A stretch of DNA of 64,000 nt from an uncultured Aquimarina sp. Its GTDB lineage: Bacteria; Bacteroidota; Bacteroidia; Flavobacteriales; Flavobacteriaceae. Every line of letters begins with the position of its first letter. Within the stretch, counting starts at the first letter, position 1. Below, in pieces: positions 17,997-26,657 of the stretch. Under the pieces are notes generated by a model. It was not told the origin of the DNA. It saw only the letters and a program-made list of their open reading frames with translations, and made no database searches. The translations under genes and the position numbers were made by a program. The stretch spans positions 1-64,000 of the forward strand of contig CANMKX010000005.1 in the NCBI GenBank assembly GCA_947498595.1. Reading direction: 5' to 3'.

Positions 17997-20168
17997 ATGA
18001 AAATGAATCGATTGTTTATTGCAGTGTTTATTTGTATAAGTACTGTAGTTTTTGCGCAAAACAAACAATTTACGTTAGAAGAAATTTGGGGAGGTACGTT
18101 TAGAACCGAATATTTACAATCTCTTCATTCTATGAATAATGGAAAGCAGTATTCTGTTTTAGATTATAATAGATCTACAGGAGCAATGAGTATCGATATT
18201 TACGATTATGCAACTGCTAAAAAATCAAGTACATTAATAAGTACAGCTACTATCAAAGGATTGGATAGATTTGATGGATATCAATTTAGTAAGGATGAAA
18301 AAAACATCTTATTGTCAAGTCAATTACAATCTATTTTTAGAAGATCTTCAAGAGGGATTTACCACGTTTATAATGTAGAAACAAAGAAATTAACGCAAGT
18401 AAGTACTCAAAAAATTCAAGAACCAACTTTTTCACCTGATGCATCAAAAGTAGCGTATGTATACGAAAATAATATTTATGTGTTTGATATAGCTTCTGGC
18501 GATACAAAACAAATTACTACAGATGGAAAAAAGAATGAAATTATAAATGGAGTTACTGATTGGGTATATGAAGAAGAGTTTGCTTTTGTAAGAGCGTTTG
18601 ACTGGAATACTACAGGAACGCATATAGCATATATTAGATTTGATGAAAGAAATGTGCCAGAATTTTCTATGGATGTCTATGGGAAAGAATTATACCCAGA
18701 CCAAGATGTCTTTAAATATCCAAAAGCAGGAGAAAAAAATGCACTTGTTTCATTGCACATAAGAGACTTAGCAAAGGAATCTACAAAAGAAATAAAATTA
18801 GGAGATTATAAAGATTTTTATATTCCTAGAATCGAATGGACTATGAATCCAGATATTTTGAGTGTTCAAGTAATCAATAGACATCAAAATAATCTGGATT
18901 TATTATTTATAGACGCACCATCAAGTAAAGCGACAGTAATCTTGAATGAAACAGATGAGGCATATGTTGACGTAACAGATAACCTTACTTTTTTAGCTGA
19001 TAATAGTTTTATTTGGACAAGCGAAAAAGACGGATATAATCATATTTATCATTATGGTAAAGACGGTAAGTTAATTAAGCAATTGACTAATGGTGATTGG
19101 GAAGTAACAGCTTATTATGGGTATGATGCTAAGAACAAGAAAATTTTCTATCAAAGTGTAGAAAACGGAAGTATTAACAGAGATGTGTACTCCGTAAAAC
19201 TTAATGGAAAAGGTAAAAAACGATTAAGCAGTAAAGAAGGAACTAACGAAGCAGAATTTAGTGCAGACTTTACATATTATATAAATTATTTTTCTAATGC
19301 TACGACGCCTTATGAGTTTACTCTAAACAAAGCCAAAGATGGAAGTGTTGTAAGAGAAATTAAGGATAACAAAGAATTACAAGAGAAATTAGGGACTTAC
19401 GCAATGAGTCCAAAAGAATTTTCTGCCATTGAGGTAAATGGAGAAAGTTTAAATATGTGGATGATAAAACCTAAGAACTTTGATCCTTCAAAAAAATATC
19501 CATTGTTAATGTATCAATATTCTGGACCAGGATCTCAATCAGTAGCTAATACATGGAATAGATCAAATGATTATTGGTATCATATGTTAGCACAACAAGG
19601 GTATATAGTTGCTTGTGTGGATGGACGAGGAACAGGTTTCAAAGGAGCTAAATTTAAAAAAGCGACATATTTAAATTTAGTAAAGTTAGAGACAGAAGAT
19701 CAAATTGCTGCAGCAAGAAAATTAGGTGATTTATCTTATATAGATAAAAATAGAATAGGAATATGGGGATGGAGTTTTGGAGGACATATGTCAACTAATT
19801 GTTTATTAAAAGGAAGTGATGTTTTTAAAATGGCTATAGCAGTTGCACCTGTAACAAGCTGGAGGTTTTATGATACAATCTATACAGAAAGATATATGCG
19901 TACGCCGCAAGAAAATCCTTCAGGATATGATGATAATTCACCATTTAATTACCCAGAATTATTAAAAGGAAAATATTTATTAGTACATGGGTCAGGAGAT
20001 GATAATGTGCATGTACAACATACAATGCGTATGGTAGAAGCATTGATTCAAGCTAATAAACAATTTGATTGGGCAATATATCCAGATAAAAACCATGGAA
20101 TATATGGAGGGAATACAAGATTACATTTGTATACCAAAATGACCAATTTTGTGAAATCGAATTTATAA
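17997..20168 (+). CDS. S9 family dipeptidyl peptidase (DPP IV-like), exported
   Basis: The 723-residue protein has a signal peptide ending in VVFAQ, then an eight-bladed beta-propeller region containing the conserved DWVYEEEFAF helix that binds the substrate N-terminus in DPP IV. The C-terminal alpha/beta hydrolase has GWSFGG with nucleophile Ser593, HGSGDDNVHVQ with the acid at about Asp668, and KNHGIYGG with His700. It removes dipeptides, usually X-Pro, from peptide N-termini in the periplasm. Two proton-dependent peptide transporters follow directly, suggesting a peptide-scavenging unit. Start at ATG 17997 (MKMNRLF); an ATG at 18003 is also possible. Confidence 0.94.
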   Translation: MKMNRLFIAVFICISTVVFAQNKQFTLEEIWGGTFRTEYLQSLHSMNNGKQYSVLDYNRSTGAMSIDIYDYATAKKSSTLISTATIKGLDRFDGYQFSKDEKNILLSSQLQSIFRRSSRGIYHVYNVETKKLTQVSTQKIQEPTFSPDASKVAYVYENNIYVFDIASGDTKQITTDGKKNEIINGVTDWVYEEEFAFVRAFDWNTTGTHIAYIRFDERNVPEFSMDVYGKELYPDQDVFKYPKAGEKNALVSLHIRDLAKESTKEIKLGDYKDFYIPRIEWTMNPDILSVQVINRHQNNLDLLFIDAPSSKATVILNETDEAYVDVTDNLTFLADNSFIWTSEKDGYNHIYHYGKDGKLIKQLTNGDWEVTAYYGYDAKNKKIFYQSVENGSINRDVYSVKLNGKGKKRLSSKEGTNEAEFSADFTYYINYFSNATTPYEFTLNKAKDGSVVREIKDNKELQEKLGTYAMSPKEFSAIEVNGESLNMWMIKPKNFDPSKKYPLLMYQYSGPGSQSVANTWNRSNDYWYHMLAQQGYIVACVDGRGTGFKGAKFKKATYLNLVKLETEDQIAAARKLGDLSYIDKNRIGIWGWSFGGHMSTNCLLKGSDVFKMAIAVAPVTSWRFYDTIYTERYMRTPQENPSGYDDNSPFNYPELLKGKYLLVHGSGDDNVHVQHTMRMVEALIQANKQFDWAIYPDKNHGIYGGNTRLHLYTKMTNFVKSNL

Positions 20169-20202
20169 GATTCTAATAAAATACTAACTTAATTAATATT
20201 AT

Positions 20203-21591
20203 ATGTCAGCAACTGTACAAGCTCAAGAGAAAGAACTTTTTGGGCATCCTAAAGGATTGTATATACTTTTCTTTGTAGAAATGTGGGAGCGTTTTTCATA
20301 TTATGGAATGCGTGCAATTTTAACATTATTTTTAGCAGCCCCAGTAATTATGGGAGATCCGTTATCAGGATATGGCTGGACTAATGCAAAAACAATAGCA
20401 TTTTACGGAACATATACAATGTTTGTTTATTTGACATCTATCCCAGGAGGTTTTATAGCAGATAAATGGATAGGACAGAAAAAAGCTGTAATGCTAGGAG
20501 GAGTATTACTCTGTATTGGACATGGAATATTAGCGATTAATGCACAATGGGCATTCTTTACAGGATTAGTTTTTATTGTTATAGGAGTAGGGTTTTTAAA
20601 ACCTAATATTTCAACAATGGTTGGAGGTCTATATAAAAAAGGTGATGAAAGAAGAGATAAAGGGTTTTATTTGTTTTATATAGGAATAAATTTAGGAGCA
20701 TTTTTAGGAGCACTTGCTGTGGGTACAGTTGCTGCAGCTTGGGGATGGCATTACGGATTTGGTCTAGCAGGTATAGGGATGGCTTTAGGGCAATTAGTGT
20801 ATATGTGGGGATTGAAATACTTGAAAGGTATAGGTGAGTTTTTAGGAAAAAAAGATTCCCCAGATAAAGAATTAATGAAAAAGCCATTAACGAAAATTGA
20901 AAAAGATAGAATGTTAGTTTTATTTTTATCATTCCTTATCATTATTGTTTTTTGGGGTGCCTTTGAACAAGCGGGTGGTTTAATGAATTTATATGCTGAA
21001 CAAAAAACAGATAGAGCTTTAGGATTCTCTTTACCTTTTATAGGAGATACAATTCCATCAGCTTGGTTTCAATCTGTGAATTCGTTTTTCATTATTACTT
21101 TGGGAACAGCAGTTGCTGCTTTTTGGTATAAGTGGAAAATGAAAGGGAAAGAAGGATCATCATTATTTAAAATGGCTATTGGTGTTATTATAATGGGGTT
21201 AGGATTCTTGTTTATGACCAAAGCAACTATGGAAGTTGTAGGAGAAGATGGTAATTATACAGAAAAAGCATCAATGATATGGTTAGTGTTAGCATATCTA
21301 TTTCATACGATAGGAGAACTTTGTGCTTCTCCAGTGGCATTGTCATTTATAACAAAATTAGCTCCAGTTAAATATGCATCATTTATGATGGGAGCTTATT
21401 TTGCTGCTACAGGATTAGGTAATAAAGTAGCGGGAATTGTAGGTGAATTTTCTCAATCTGCGGGAGAATTCGAAATATTCACAGGGATAGCAGTTTTTTG
21501 TACAATCTTCGGGATATTAATAATTTTATTATTAAAGCCTCTAAAAAGATTAACGCATGGAGCTGAAGATTTAGAACCAGCAAAGGATTAA
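20203..21591 (+). CDS. POT/PTR2-family proton-coupled peptide transporter
   Basis: The 462-residue membrane protein has the POT signature FVEMWERFSYYGMRAILTLFL in its first helix, which includes the ExxER-type proton-coupling motif. FYIGINLGAFLGALAVG matches the second POT signature, and AFEQAGG and LFHTIGELCASPVALSF follow in the C-terminal half. About 12 helices are expected. It imports di- and tripeptides with protons across the inner membrane. It lies 34 bases after the dipeptidyl peptidase whose products it could import. A terminator follows before the next transporter. Confidence 0.94.
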   Translation: MSATVQAQEKELFGHPKGLYILFFVEMWERFSYYGMRAILTLFLAAPVIMGDPLSGYGWTNAKTIAFYGTYTMFVYLTSIPGGFIADKWIGQKKAVMLGGVLLCIGHGILAINAQWAFFTGLVFIVIGVGFLKPNISTMVGGLYKKGDERRDKGFYLFYIGINLGAFLGALAVGTVAAAWGWHYGFGLAGIGMALGQLVYMWGLKYLKGIGEFLGKKDSPDKELMKKPLTKIEKDRMLVLFLSFLIIIVFWGAFEQAGGLMNLYAEQKTDRALGFSLPFIGDTIPSAWFQSVNSFFIITLGTAVAAFWYKWKMKGKEGSSLFKMAIGVIIMGLGFLFMTKATMEVVGEDGNYTEKASMIWLVLAYLFHTIGELCASPVALSFITKLAPVKYASFMMGAYFAATGLGNKVAGIVGEFSQSAGEFEIFTGIAVFCTIFGILIILLLKPLKRLTHGAEDLEPAKD

Positions 21592-21607
21592 AAAACTAAA
21601 CATATAT

Positions 21608-21642
21608 AAGCCTTACATAATTTTATGTAAGGCTTTCTTATT
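21608..21642 (+). terminator. Terminator between the two peptide transporters
   Basis: Perfect 12-bp arms AAGCCTTACATA and TATGTAAGGCTT (21608-21619, 21624-21635), loop ATTT, then TCTTATTT. The T-run is short, so partial read-through into the second transporter is possible. Confidence 0.75.
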
Positions 21643-21656
21643 TAAAAAAAGTAAAT

Positions 21657-23204
21657 ATGAGTACAGTTACTACAAATGAATTTACTCTTCTAGGGCATAA
21701 ACCATCATTGTTTGTATTATTCTTTACCGAAATGTGGGAGCGTTTTTCATATTACGGAATGCGAGCAATATTTGTGTTGTTTTTAACAGCATCTTTCGCA
21801 GATGGGGGATGGGAATGGACAAGAGAGCGAGCAATCGGATTGCTAGGAATTTATACAAGTTCAGTTTATTTAACTCCATTAATAGGAGGTTATATAGCAG
21901 ATAAATTTTTAGGATATCAAAAAGCTGTAGCTATAGGAGCCTTAGCAATGACCTTAGGACATGCTGCAATGGCTATGGAAACAGAGATGACATTGTATTT
22001 AGGAATAGGATTATTGATAATTGGTAATGGATTGTTTAAGCCAAACGTTACTTCTATCGTAAGCGGTTTATATAATAAATACCCAGAGCGTAAAGATGGT
22101 GCGTTTACCATATTTTATATGGGAGTTAATGCTGGAGGTTTCTTAGGAGTTCTATTGTGTGGATTTTTAGCAACTAACTTAAGTTACTCTTGGGGATTTG
22201 GTTTAGCAGGAATCTTTATGCTTTTAGGAATGTTACAATTTTGGTTTGGAAGAAGTATTTTTGGAAGTATAGGTGCTGAAGCATCTAAAAAAGAATCAAA
22301 TGTAGAGATTGAAAGTAAAGTTGAGGAAAGAATAGAAGAAAAAGTGCCTTCAAATGTACAAAGAGATCGATATATAGTTGTTGCGATTTTGGCCTTTTTC
22401 ACAGTGTTTTTCTGGGCAGCTTTTGAACAGGCTAGTGGATCGATGAACATCTTTGCTAGAGATTATACACAAAGAACACTTGGAGGAGATGCAGCTTTTA
22501 TATTTAAAATTGTAGATACTCTTATAACAGTAATACCTTTAGGAATTATTACGTGGGTGTTGTTAAAGCTTTTTGGACAAACATTTAAAAAGATTTCACT
22601 TTCTAATATTGTTCTTGGTATTAGTTTCTTAAGTATTTGGGGAATCGCAATTTGGAAATTATATATTATCCTTCCAGAAAATAATGCAGAGATTGAAGCT
22701 TCATGGTTTTTGATATTAAATTCTTTATTTATAATTGGATTAGCGCCACTTTTTTCTAAATGGTGGGAAAGTAAATTTAATCCATCTGCAGCAATAAAAT
22801 TTGGAATAGGAATGATTTTGTTAGGTATTGGATTTGGGGCGTTAGCATATGGATCTAGTAGTATTCCTCAAGGAGCCAAAACAGCTTCAGTGAGTTTAAT
22901 ATGGTTAGTTCTAGCATACTTGTTTCACACTATGGGAGAGTTGTGTTTGTCGCCAGTAGGATTGTCTTATGTGTCTAAATTAGTACCTCCTAAAAAAATA
23001 GGGATGATGTTTGGTATGTGGTATTTAGTGAATGCATTAGGGAATTTTTTAGCAGCAAAAATTGGAAGTTACATCGATGTTATCGTTAATGAATTCTCAA
23101 TGTCATACTTTTTCCTGATTTTTACAATTATACCAGCAGGAGTAGGTGTTATACTAATATTTATATCACCGCTAATAAAAAGACTAATGCATGGTATTAG
23201 ATAA
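21657..23204 (+). CDS. Second POT/PTR2-family peptide transporter
   Basis: The 515-residue protein is a paralogue of the preceding gene: the first helix has FTEMWERFSYYGMRAIFVLF and the middle has FYMGVNAGGFLGVLLCG. A hydrophilic, Glu/Lys-rich linker (SKVEERIEEKVPSNVQRD) separates the two six-helix bundles, and AFEQASGSMNIFA and LFHTMGELCLSPVGLSY are conserved. It carries about two additional helices relative to its neighbour in the central part, as many bacterial POT proteins do. Role: proton-driven uptake of short peptides. Divergence from the neighbour suggests different peptide ranges, which is inference. Confidence 0.93.
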   Translation: MSTVTTNEFTLLGHKPSLFVLFFTEMWERFSYYGMRAIFVLFLTASFADGGWEWTRERAIGLLGIYTSSVYLTPLIGGYIADKFLGYQKAVAIGALAMTLGHAAMAMETEMTLYLGIGLLIIGNGLFKPNVTSIVSGLYNKYPERKDGAFTIFYMGVNAGGFLGVLLCGFLATNLSYSWGFGLAGIFMLLGMLQFWFGRSIFGSIGAEASKKESNVEIESKVEERIEEKVPSNVQRDRYIVVAILAFFTVFFWAAFEQASGSMNIFARDYTQRTLGGDAAFIFKIVDTLITVIPLGIITWVLLKLFGQTFKKISLSNIVLGISFLSIWGIAIWKLYIILPENNAEIEASWFLILNSLFIIGLAPLFSKWWESKFNPSAAIKFGIGMILLGIGFGALAYGSSSIPQGAKTASVSLIWLVLAYLFHTMGELCLSPVGLSYVSKLVPPKKIGMMFGMWYLVNALGNFLAAKIGSYIDVIVNEFSMSYFFLIFTIIPAGVGVILIFISPLIKRLMHGIR

Positions 23205-23233
23205 TACGATTTAAGTATTTATATAAAATAAAC

Positions 23234-23268
23234 AAAAAGCGTTTCTGATTTAGGAACGCTTTTTGTTT
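23234..23268 (+). terminator. Terminator after the second peptide transporter
   Basis: Arms at 23234-23246 and 23252-23264 give a 13-bp stem with one wobble pair, a 5-base loop and a T-rich tail. Confidence 0.8.
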
Positions 23269-23351
23269 GTAAAATTATGATAGTTTTTACGACTATAAAA
23301 AAGAGATTTTATATTTTTAAAATTCAATTAGATAGAATCAAGGAAAGATAT

Positions 23352-23897
23352 ATGAAAAAAATAGTAATGACTTTAATGCTTGTGTTAACAGGTGTGATCA
23401 TTAGTCAAGCACAAGAAATAAAATGGATGTCAATGAATGAAGCTTTAGCAGCTCAGAAAAAAAATCCTAAAAAAATATTTATGGATGCATATACAGATTG
23501 GTGTGGTCCATGCAAACTTTTAGATAAAAATACATTCCATAATAAAGATGTTGTTGAGTATGTAAATGAAAACTTTTATGCAGTAAAATTCAATGCAGAA
23601 GGTACTGAAGAGATAAAATACAATGATTTTACTTATACAAACCCGAATTATCAACATGGTAAAAAAGGAAGAAATAGCCAACACTTTTTTGCAAATGCAT
23701 TAAAAATATCAGGATATCCAAGTATCGTTTTCTTTGATGAAACTGGTAAAGTTATAGCGCCAGTAGTTGGGTATAGAACTCCACAACAATTAGAGATTTA
23801 CTTAAAAATGGTGGCAAGTAATGCTTATAAAAAAATGACAACACAAGACGCTTGGGCTAAATACGAGTCTTCTTTTGTTGGAACCTTTAAAAATTGA
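23352..23897 (+). CDS. Secreted thioredoxin-like protein
   Basis: I start the gene at ATG 23352, after AGGAAAG, because this gives a clean signal peptide (MKKIVMTLMLVLTGVIISQAQ); an open frame reaches back to 23277 but adds a basic stretch before the signal. The mature protein has DAYTDWCGPCKLLDKNTF, a CGPC active site, and GYPSIVFFDETGKV with the cis-Pro. Length is 181 residues. The DUF255/thioredoxin_7-like pattern with an insertion (YTNPNYQHGKKGRNSQ) before the cis-Pro strand resembles periplasmic reductants. It may act in disulfide or haem-related chemistry; the neighbours give no clear partner. Confidence 0.85.
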   Translation: MKKIVMTLMLVLTGVIISQAQEIKWMSMNEALAAQKKNPKKIFMDAYTDWCGPCKLLDKNTFHNKDVVEYVNENFYAVKFNAEGTEEIKYNDFTYTNPNYQHGKKGRNSQHFFANALKISGYPSIVFFDETGKVIAPVVGYRTPQQLEIYLKMVASNAYKKMTTQDAWAKYESSFVGTFKN

Positions 23898-23927
23898 TTA
23901 GATAAGATTTTGCTAAGATAATTTTAT

Positions 23928-25949
23928 CTAATCCACATAAGCTCCCTTTTTATCGGTACGATGGAAAGGGATTTTTTTTGCATTACAAGTAATTTCCCAT
24001 CGATTGATATATGATTTGTAATTACTTCCATCTGCAATAATTATTGTAGGTTTTAAAGTATGTATGACTCTATTTAAATTAACTTTTGGAGAATTTCTTA
24101 AAAGTAAAATGGTGGTTTTATTGCTTCTAGAGTGATATAAACTTGTGCTGTCGATAACAACTAAATCTTTTTGTTTGTAGCGATAACTGTTCTTTATAGA
24201 ACTAAAAGAAATCTTTTTGATATTATGATTGACTACATAATTTTTAAATAGATAATTTTCAGAAGATAGTTGTTTGTCCGAACTTAAAATAGATAATTCT
24301 TGTTGTTTATGAATTCCTATAATGGTTGCTAACGGTTGATGAAAAATAATAAATTGAGAAGTATTAGATACAATTTGTTTTTCAATAATTAATACTGTCA
24401 ATAAAGCGATAATACTTCCTCCTACAAAATAAACCTTGTCAAATCGAAATTTTTTTAATAATAAAGAAGTCGAAATGATGACTAGATACCATCCCAAAAG
24501 TAATCTCCATGAAAAATAAATTGATGTAAATAAAAAATCTTCTTGTTGTGCTATCGAGCTAATGAAAATATTCATAGACGAAATAATAAATTCGTAGGCA
24601 GTGATTACAAACTCGGGAAGTATATCAAGTGTAGCTAATAATATTACAAGAATACCCGATATTAAAATAATACTTAGAAAAGGAAGAATAACGAGATTTG
24701 TTATTAAAAATAATGAGGGAAATTGATGAAAATAAAATAACGAAAGAGGGAGTATACCCACTTGCGCGGCTATAGATACCGTAATAGTGTCCCAGTAGAG
24801 CTTAATAAGCTTGTTTTTTGGAATATAAATAGGCGATAGTATAGGGTGTATCCATAAAATGGAAAATACTGCGATGTAACTTAGTTGAAATCCTACATCA
24901 AAAAGTAGCATAGGATTAAAACAGAGTAATATGAAAAATGAAGCGATTAATGAGTTATAAGAGCTTGTTCTTGATTGAATTTGTTGACCAATAAGTAAAA
25001 AAGAAAACATTGTAGAAGCTCTTAATATTGACGGCGAGAAACCAGTAATAAAAGCAAAAAACCATAATAATGATAACAATAAAAGCATACGAATAATCGC
25101 GCCATTTTTAAAGCGTAACAGAAAAGAAAATAAGTTTTTAAATAAGAATATAATTATGCCAACGTGCAATCCTGATAAAGCTAAAATATGTATTGCACCA
25201 GCTTTTGTATAATTAGCTAATGTTTGAGAATCGATATCGTGTCTTTGACCAAGTAAAAGAGCATTAATAATAGCTAAAGTTTTAGAAGAAAAACTATAAT
25301 GACTTAATTTTTGATTAAAATAAGATCTTATTTCATATGCATAATTTGAAAATGATTGTTGTGTACTAAGTTTTTTATAATCGTCAGAAGAAAGAGTCAA
25401 TTGTTGTGTTATATATTGTTTTTTTAGATACGTTGAATAATCGAATTGATCAGGGTTTAAAGGAGCTTTGAGAGTTGTTAAAGAACTAGTCGTTAGATAA
25501 AAAGAGTTAACTTGAAGAGATGATGTTTGATTTCTTTTAGGAATACGTATAAGGATACTTCCTTTTGTGGAAGTATGATTTACTTGCCGTATAGAAGCAA
25601 TATACTTTTCATAGTAATTAGATGGTTTTAAACGATCTTCTACTTTGAAGAATATGATATTTGAAGAAACTAGTTTATTGCTGTAATGATACTGATGATT
25701 TAGTTGGTGATGAAATTTAAATAATAAAATTCCAATACATACGAATAGAATAAATGTTATGGATTCGAAAGCAAATTTAACTTTGAATTTCCAATTATAA
25801 AGAGTTTTGTAAATACTAAAAAAAAGAACAAGAATAGAAGTAAACGTATAAAGAAAATATGTAGTATTTATAAAAAAGTAATGATCAATAAGAATACCAA
25901 GGGAAAGACCTATTGTGAGTATTAGTAGCGGAAGATTGAGTAATTTCAT
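23928..25949 (-). CDS. comEC: ComEC/Rec2-family DNA-uptake channel
   Basis: The 673-residue membrane protein has N-terminal helices, an OB-like DUF4131 region (KGSILIRIPKRN), and the Competence domain with ALLLGQRHDI and HILALSGLHVGIIIFLF near residues 225-260, followed by a helical bundle. ComEC transports single-stranded DNA across the inner membrane. The C-terminal part (from about residue 540) keeps the beta-lactamase-like shape in outline (VVIDSTSLYHS, PTIIIADGSN) but no HxHxDH cluster is visible, so the nuclease site seen in some ComEC proteins seems absent. Its start codon lies inside a long hairpin. Confidence 0.88.
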   Translation of the reverse strand: MKLLNLPLLILTIGLSLGILIDHYFFINTTYFLYTFTSILVLFFSIYKTLYNWKFKVKFAFESITFILFVCIGILLFKFHHQLNHQYHYSNKLVSSNIIFFKVEDRLKPSNYYEKYIASIRQVNHTSTKGSILIRIPKRNQTSSLQVNSFYLTTSSLTTLKAPLNPDQFDYSTYLKKQYITQQLTLSSDDYKKLSTQQSFSNYAYEIRSYFNQKLSHYSFSSKTLAIINALLLGQRHDIDSQTLANYTKAGAIHILALSGLHVGIIIFLFKNLFSFLLRFKNGAIIRMLLLLSLLWFFAFITGFSPSILRASTMFSFLLIGQQIQSRTSSYNSLIASFFILLCFNPMLLFDVGFQLSYIAVFSILWIHPILSPIYIPKNKLIKLYWDTITVSIAAQVGILPLSLFYFHQFPSLFLITNLVILPFLSIILISGILVILLATLDILPEFVITAYEFIISSMNIFISSIAQQEDFLFTSIYFSWRLLLGWYLVIISTSLLLKKFRFDKVYFVGGSIIALLTVLIIEKQIVSNTSQFIIFHQPLATIIGIHKQQELSILSSDKQLSSENYLFKNYVVNHNIKKISFSSIKNSYRYKQKDLVVIDSTSLYHSRSNKTTILLLRNSPKVNLNRVIHTLKPTIIIADGSNYKSYINRWEITCNAKKIPFHRTDKKGAYVD

Positions 25950-25996
25950 AGAAATCAGATGAATGGTCTATTATTTTTAGACGTCTGATTTCTATG
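25947..25996 (-). promoter_or_regulatory. Hairpin that buries the comEC start codon
   Basis: Perfect 13-bp arms CATAGAAATCAGA (25947-25959) and TCTGATTTCTATG (25984-25996), with an inner 5-bp stem GTCTA/TAGAC (25966-25970, 25978-25982). In the minus-strand RNA the 3' arm ends exactly with the comEC AUG (25949-25947), and the entire space before it is paired. It has no strong U-tract, so I read it as translational control rather than a terminator of the genes upstream. Confidence 0.55.
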
Positions 25997-26029
25997 GAAT
26001 TACAAAATAATTAATTTTTTAATAAATCA

Positions 26030-26632
26030 TTATAATATTCTACGAGCAGAAGCGAAGCTATTTTTCCAATAACGTTCGTTTAAACCCGATATCATTACAC
26101 CTCTAGAAGAAGAAGCATGAATAAAGCTAATTTTACCTTTAATACTAATAACTAATCCAACATGGTTAATTACATTTTTTCTGTTATTGGTTTTGAAAAA
26201 TAGTAGATCGCCAGGAACAACTTTGCTTAAAGATATTTTTTTACCTTTTGTAGACATTGATCTTGATGTTCTAGGTAGAACAACGTTTTCTTTTTTGAAT
26301 GAAGTATAAATCAAACCAGAACAATCCATTCCTTTTTTTGTAGTACCTCCTAGTTTATAGCGAGTTCCATTAAAACTTTTTGCGTATTTAATAATGCTAG
26401 ACGCTTTCTTTTTTACAGTAGTAGAAGATACTCTTTTTGTTGTAGTAGGCTTCTTTTTGGTTGTGGTAGAAGAAACTCTTTTCGTTGTTGACTTCTTTTT
26501 CGAACTTGTTTTGGTACGAGTAGAAACAGTAGTTCTATTTTTTACATGTTTACTTTGTAAAGACCGTTTAGAAGATCCACAAGAAGTTAAAATTAAAGAG
26601 ATTGTTAGTAGGAACAGTAATTTTTTAATCAT
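26030..26632 (-). CDS. NlpC/P60 (C40) cell-wall peptidase lipoprotein
   Basis: The start at 26632 gives a lipoprotein signal peptide (MIKKLLFLLTISLILTSC, lipid Cys18); the longer frame to 26716 would overlap lpxB and spoil it. Residues 22-80 are a Lys/Ser/Thr linker with two copies of KRVSSTTxKKK. The NlpC/P60 domain has catalytic Cys104 (GMDCSGLIYTSF), His157 (NHVGLVI) and a third polar residue near His172. Such enzymes cut gamma-D-Glu-diaminopimelate bonds in peptidoglycan. Twenty-five bases separate it from lpxB, so it belongs to the surE-lpxB run. Confidence 0.9.
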   Translation of the reverse strand: MIKKLLFLLTISLILTSCGSSKRSLQSKHVKNRTTVSTRTKTSSKKKSTTKRVSSTTTKKKPTTTKRVSSTTVKKKASSIIKYAKSFNGTRYKLGGTTKKGMDCSGLIYTSFKKENVVLPRTSRSMSTKGKKISLSKVVPGDLLFFKTNNRKNVINHVGLVISIKGKISFIHASSSRGVMISGLNERYWKNSFASARRIL

Positions 26633-26657
26633 AAGTAGGGGAATGATAAGGGGAGTT

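Noticed and set aside
23896-23933. 10-bp inverted repeat over the stop codons of the thioredoxin and comEC genes
   Set aside because: Arms are separated by 18 bases and no T-tract follows; termination is possible but not well supported.
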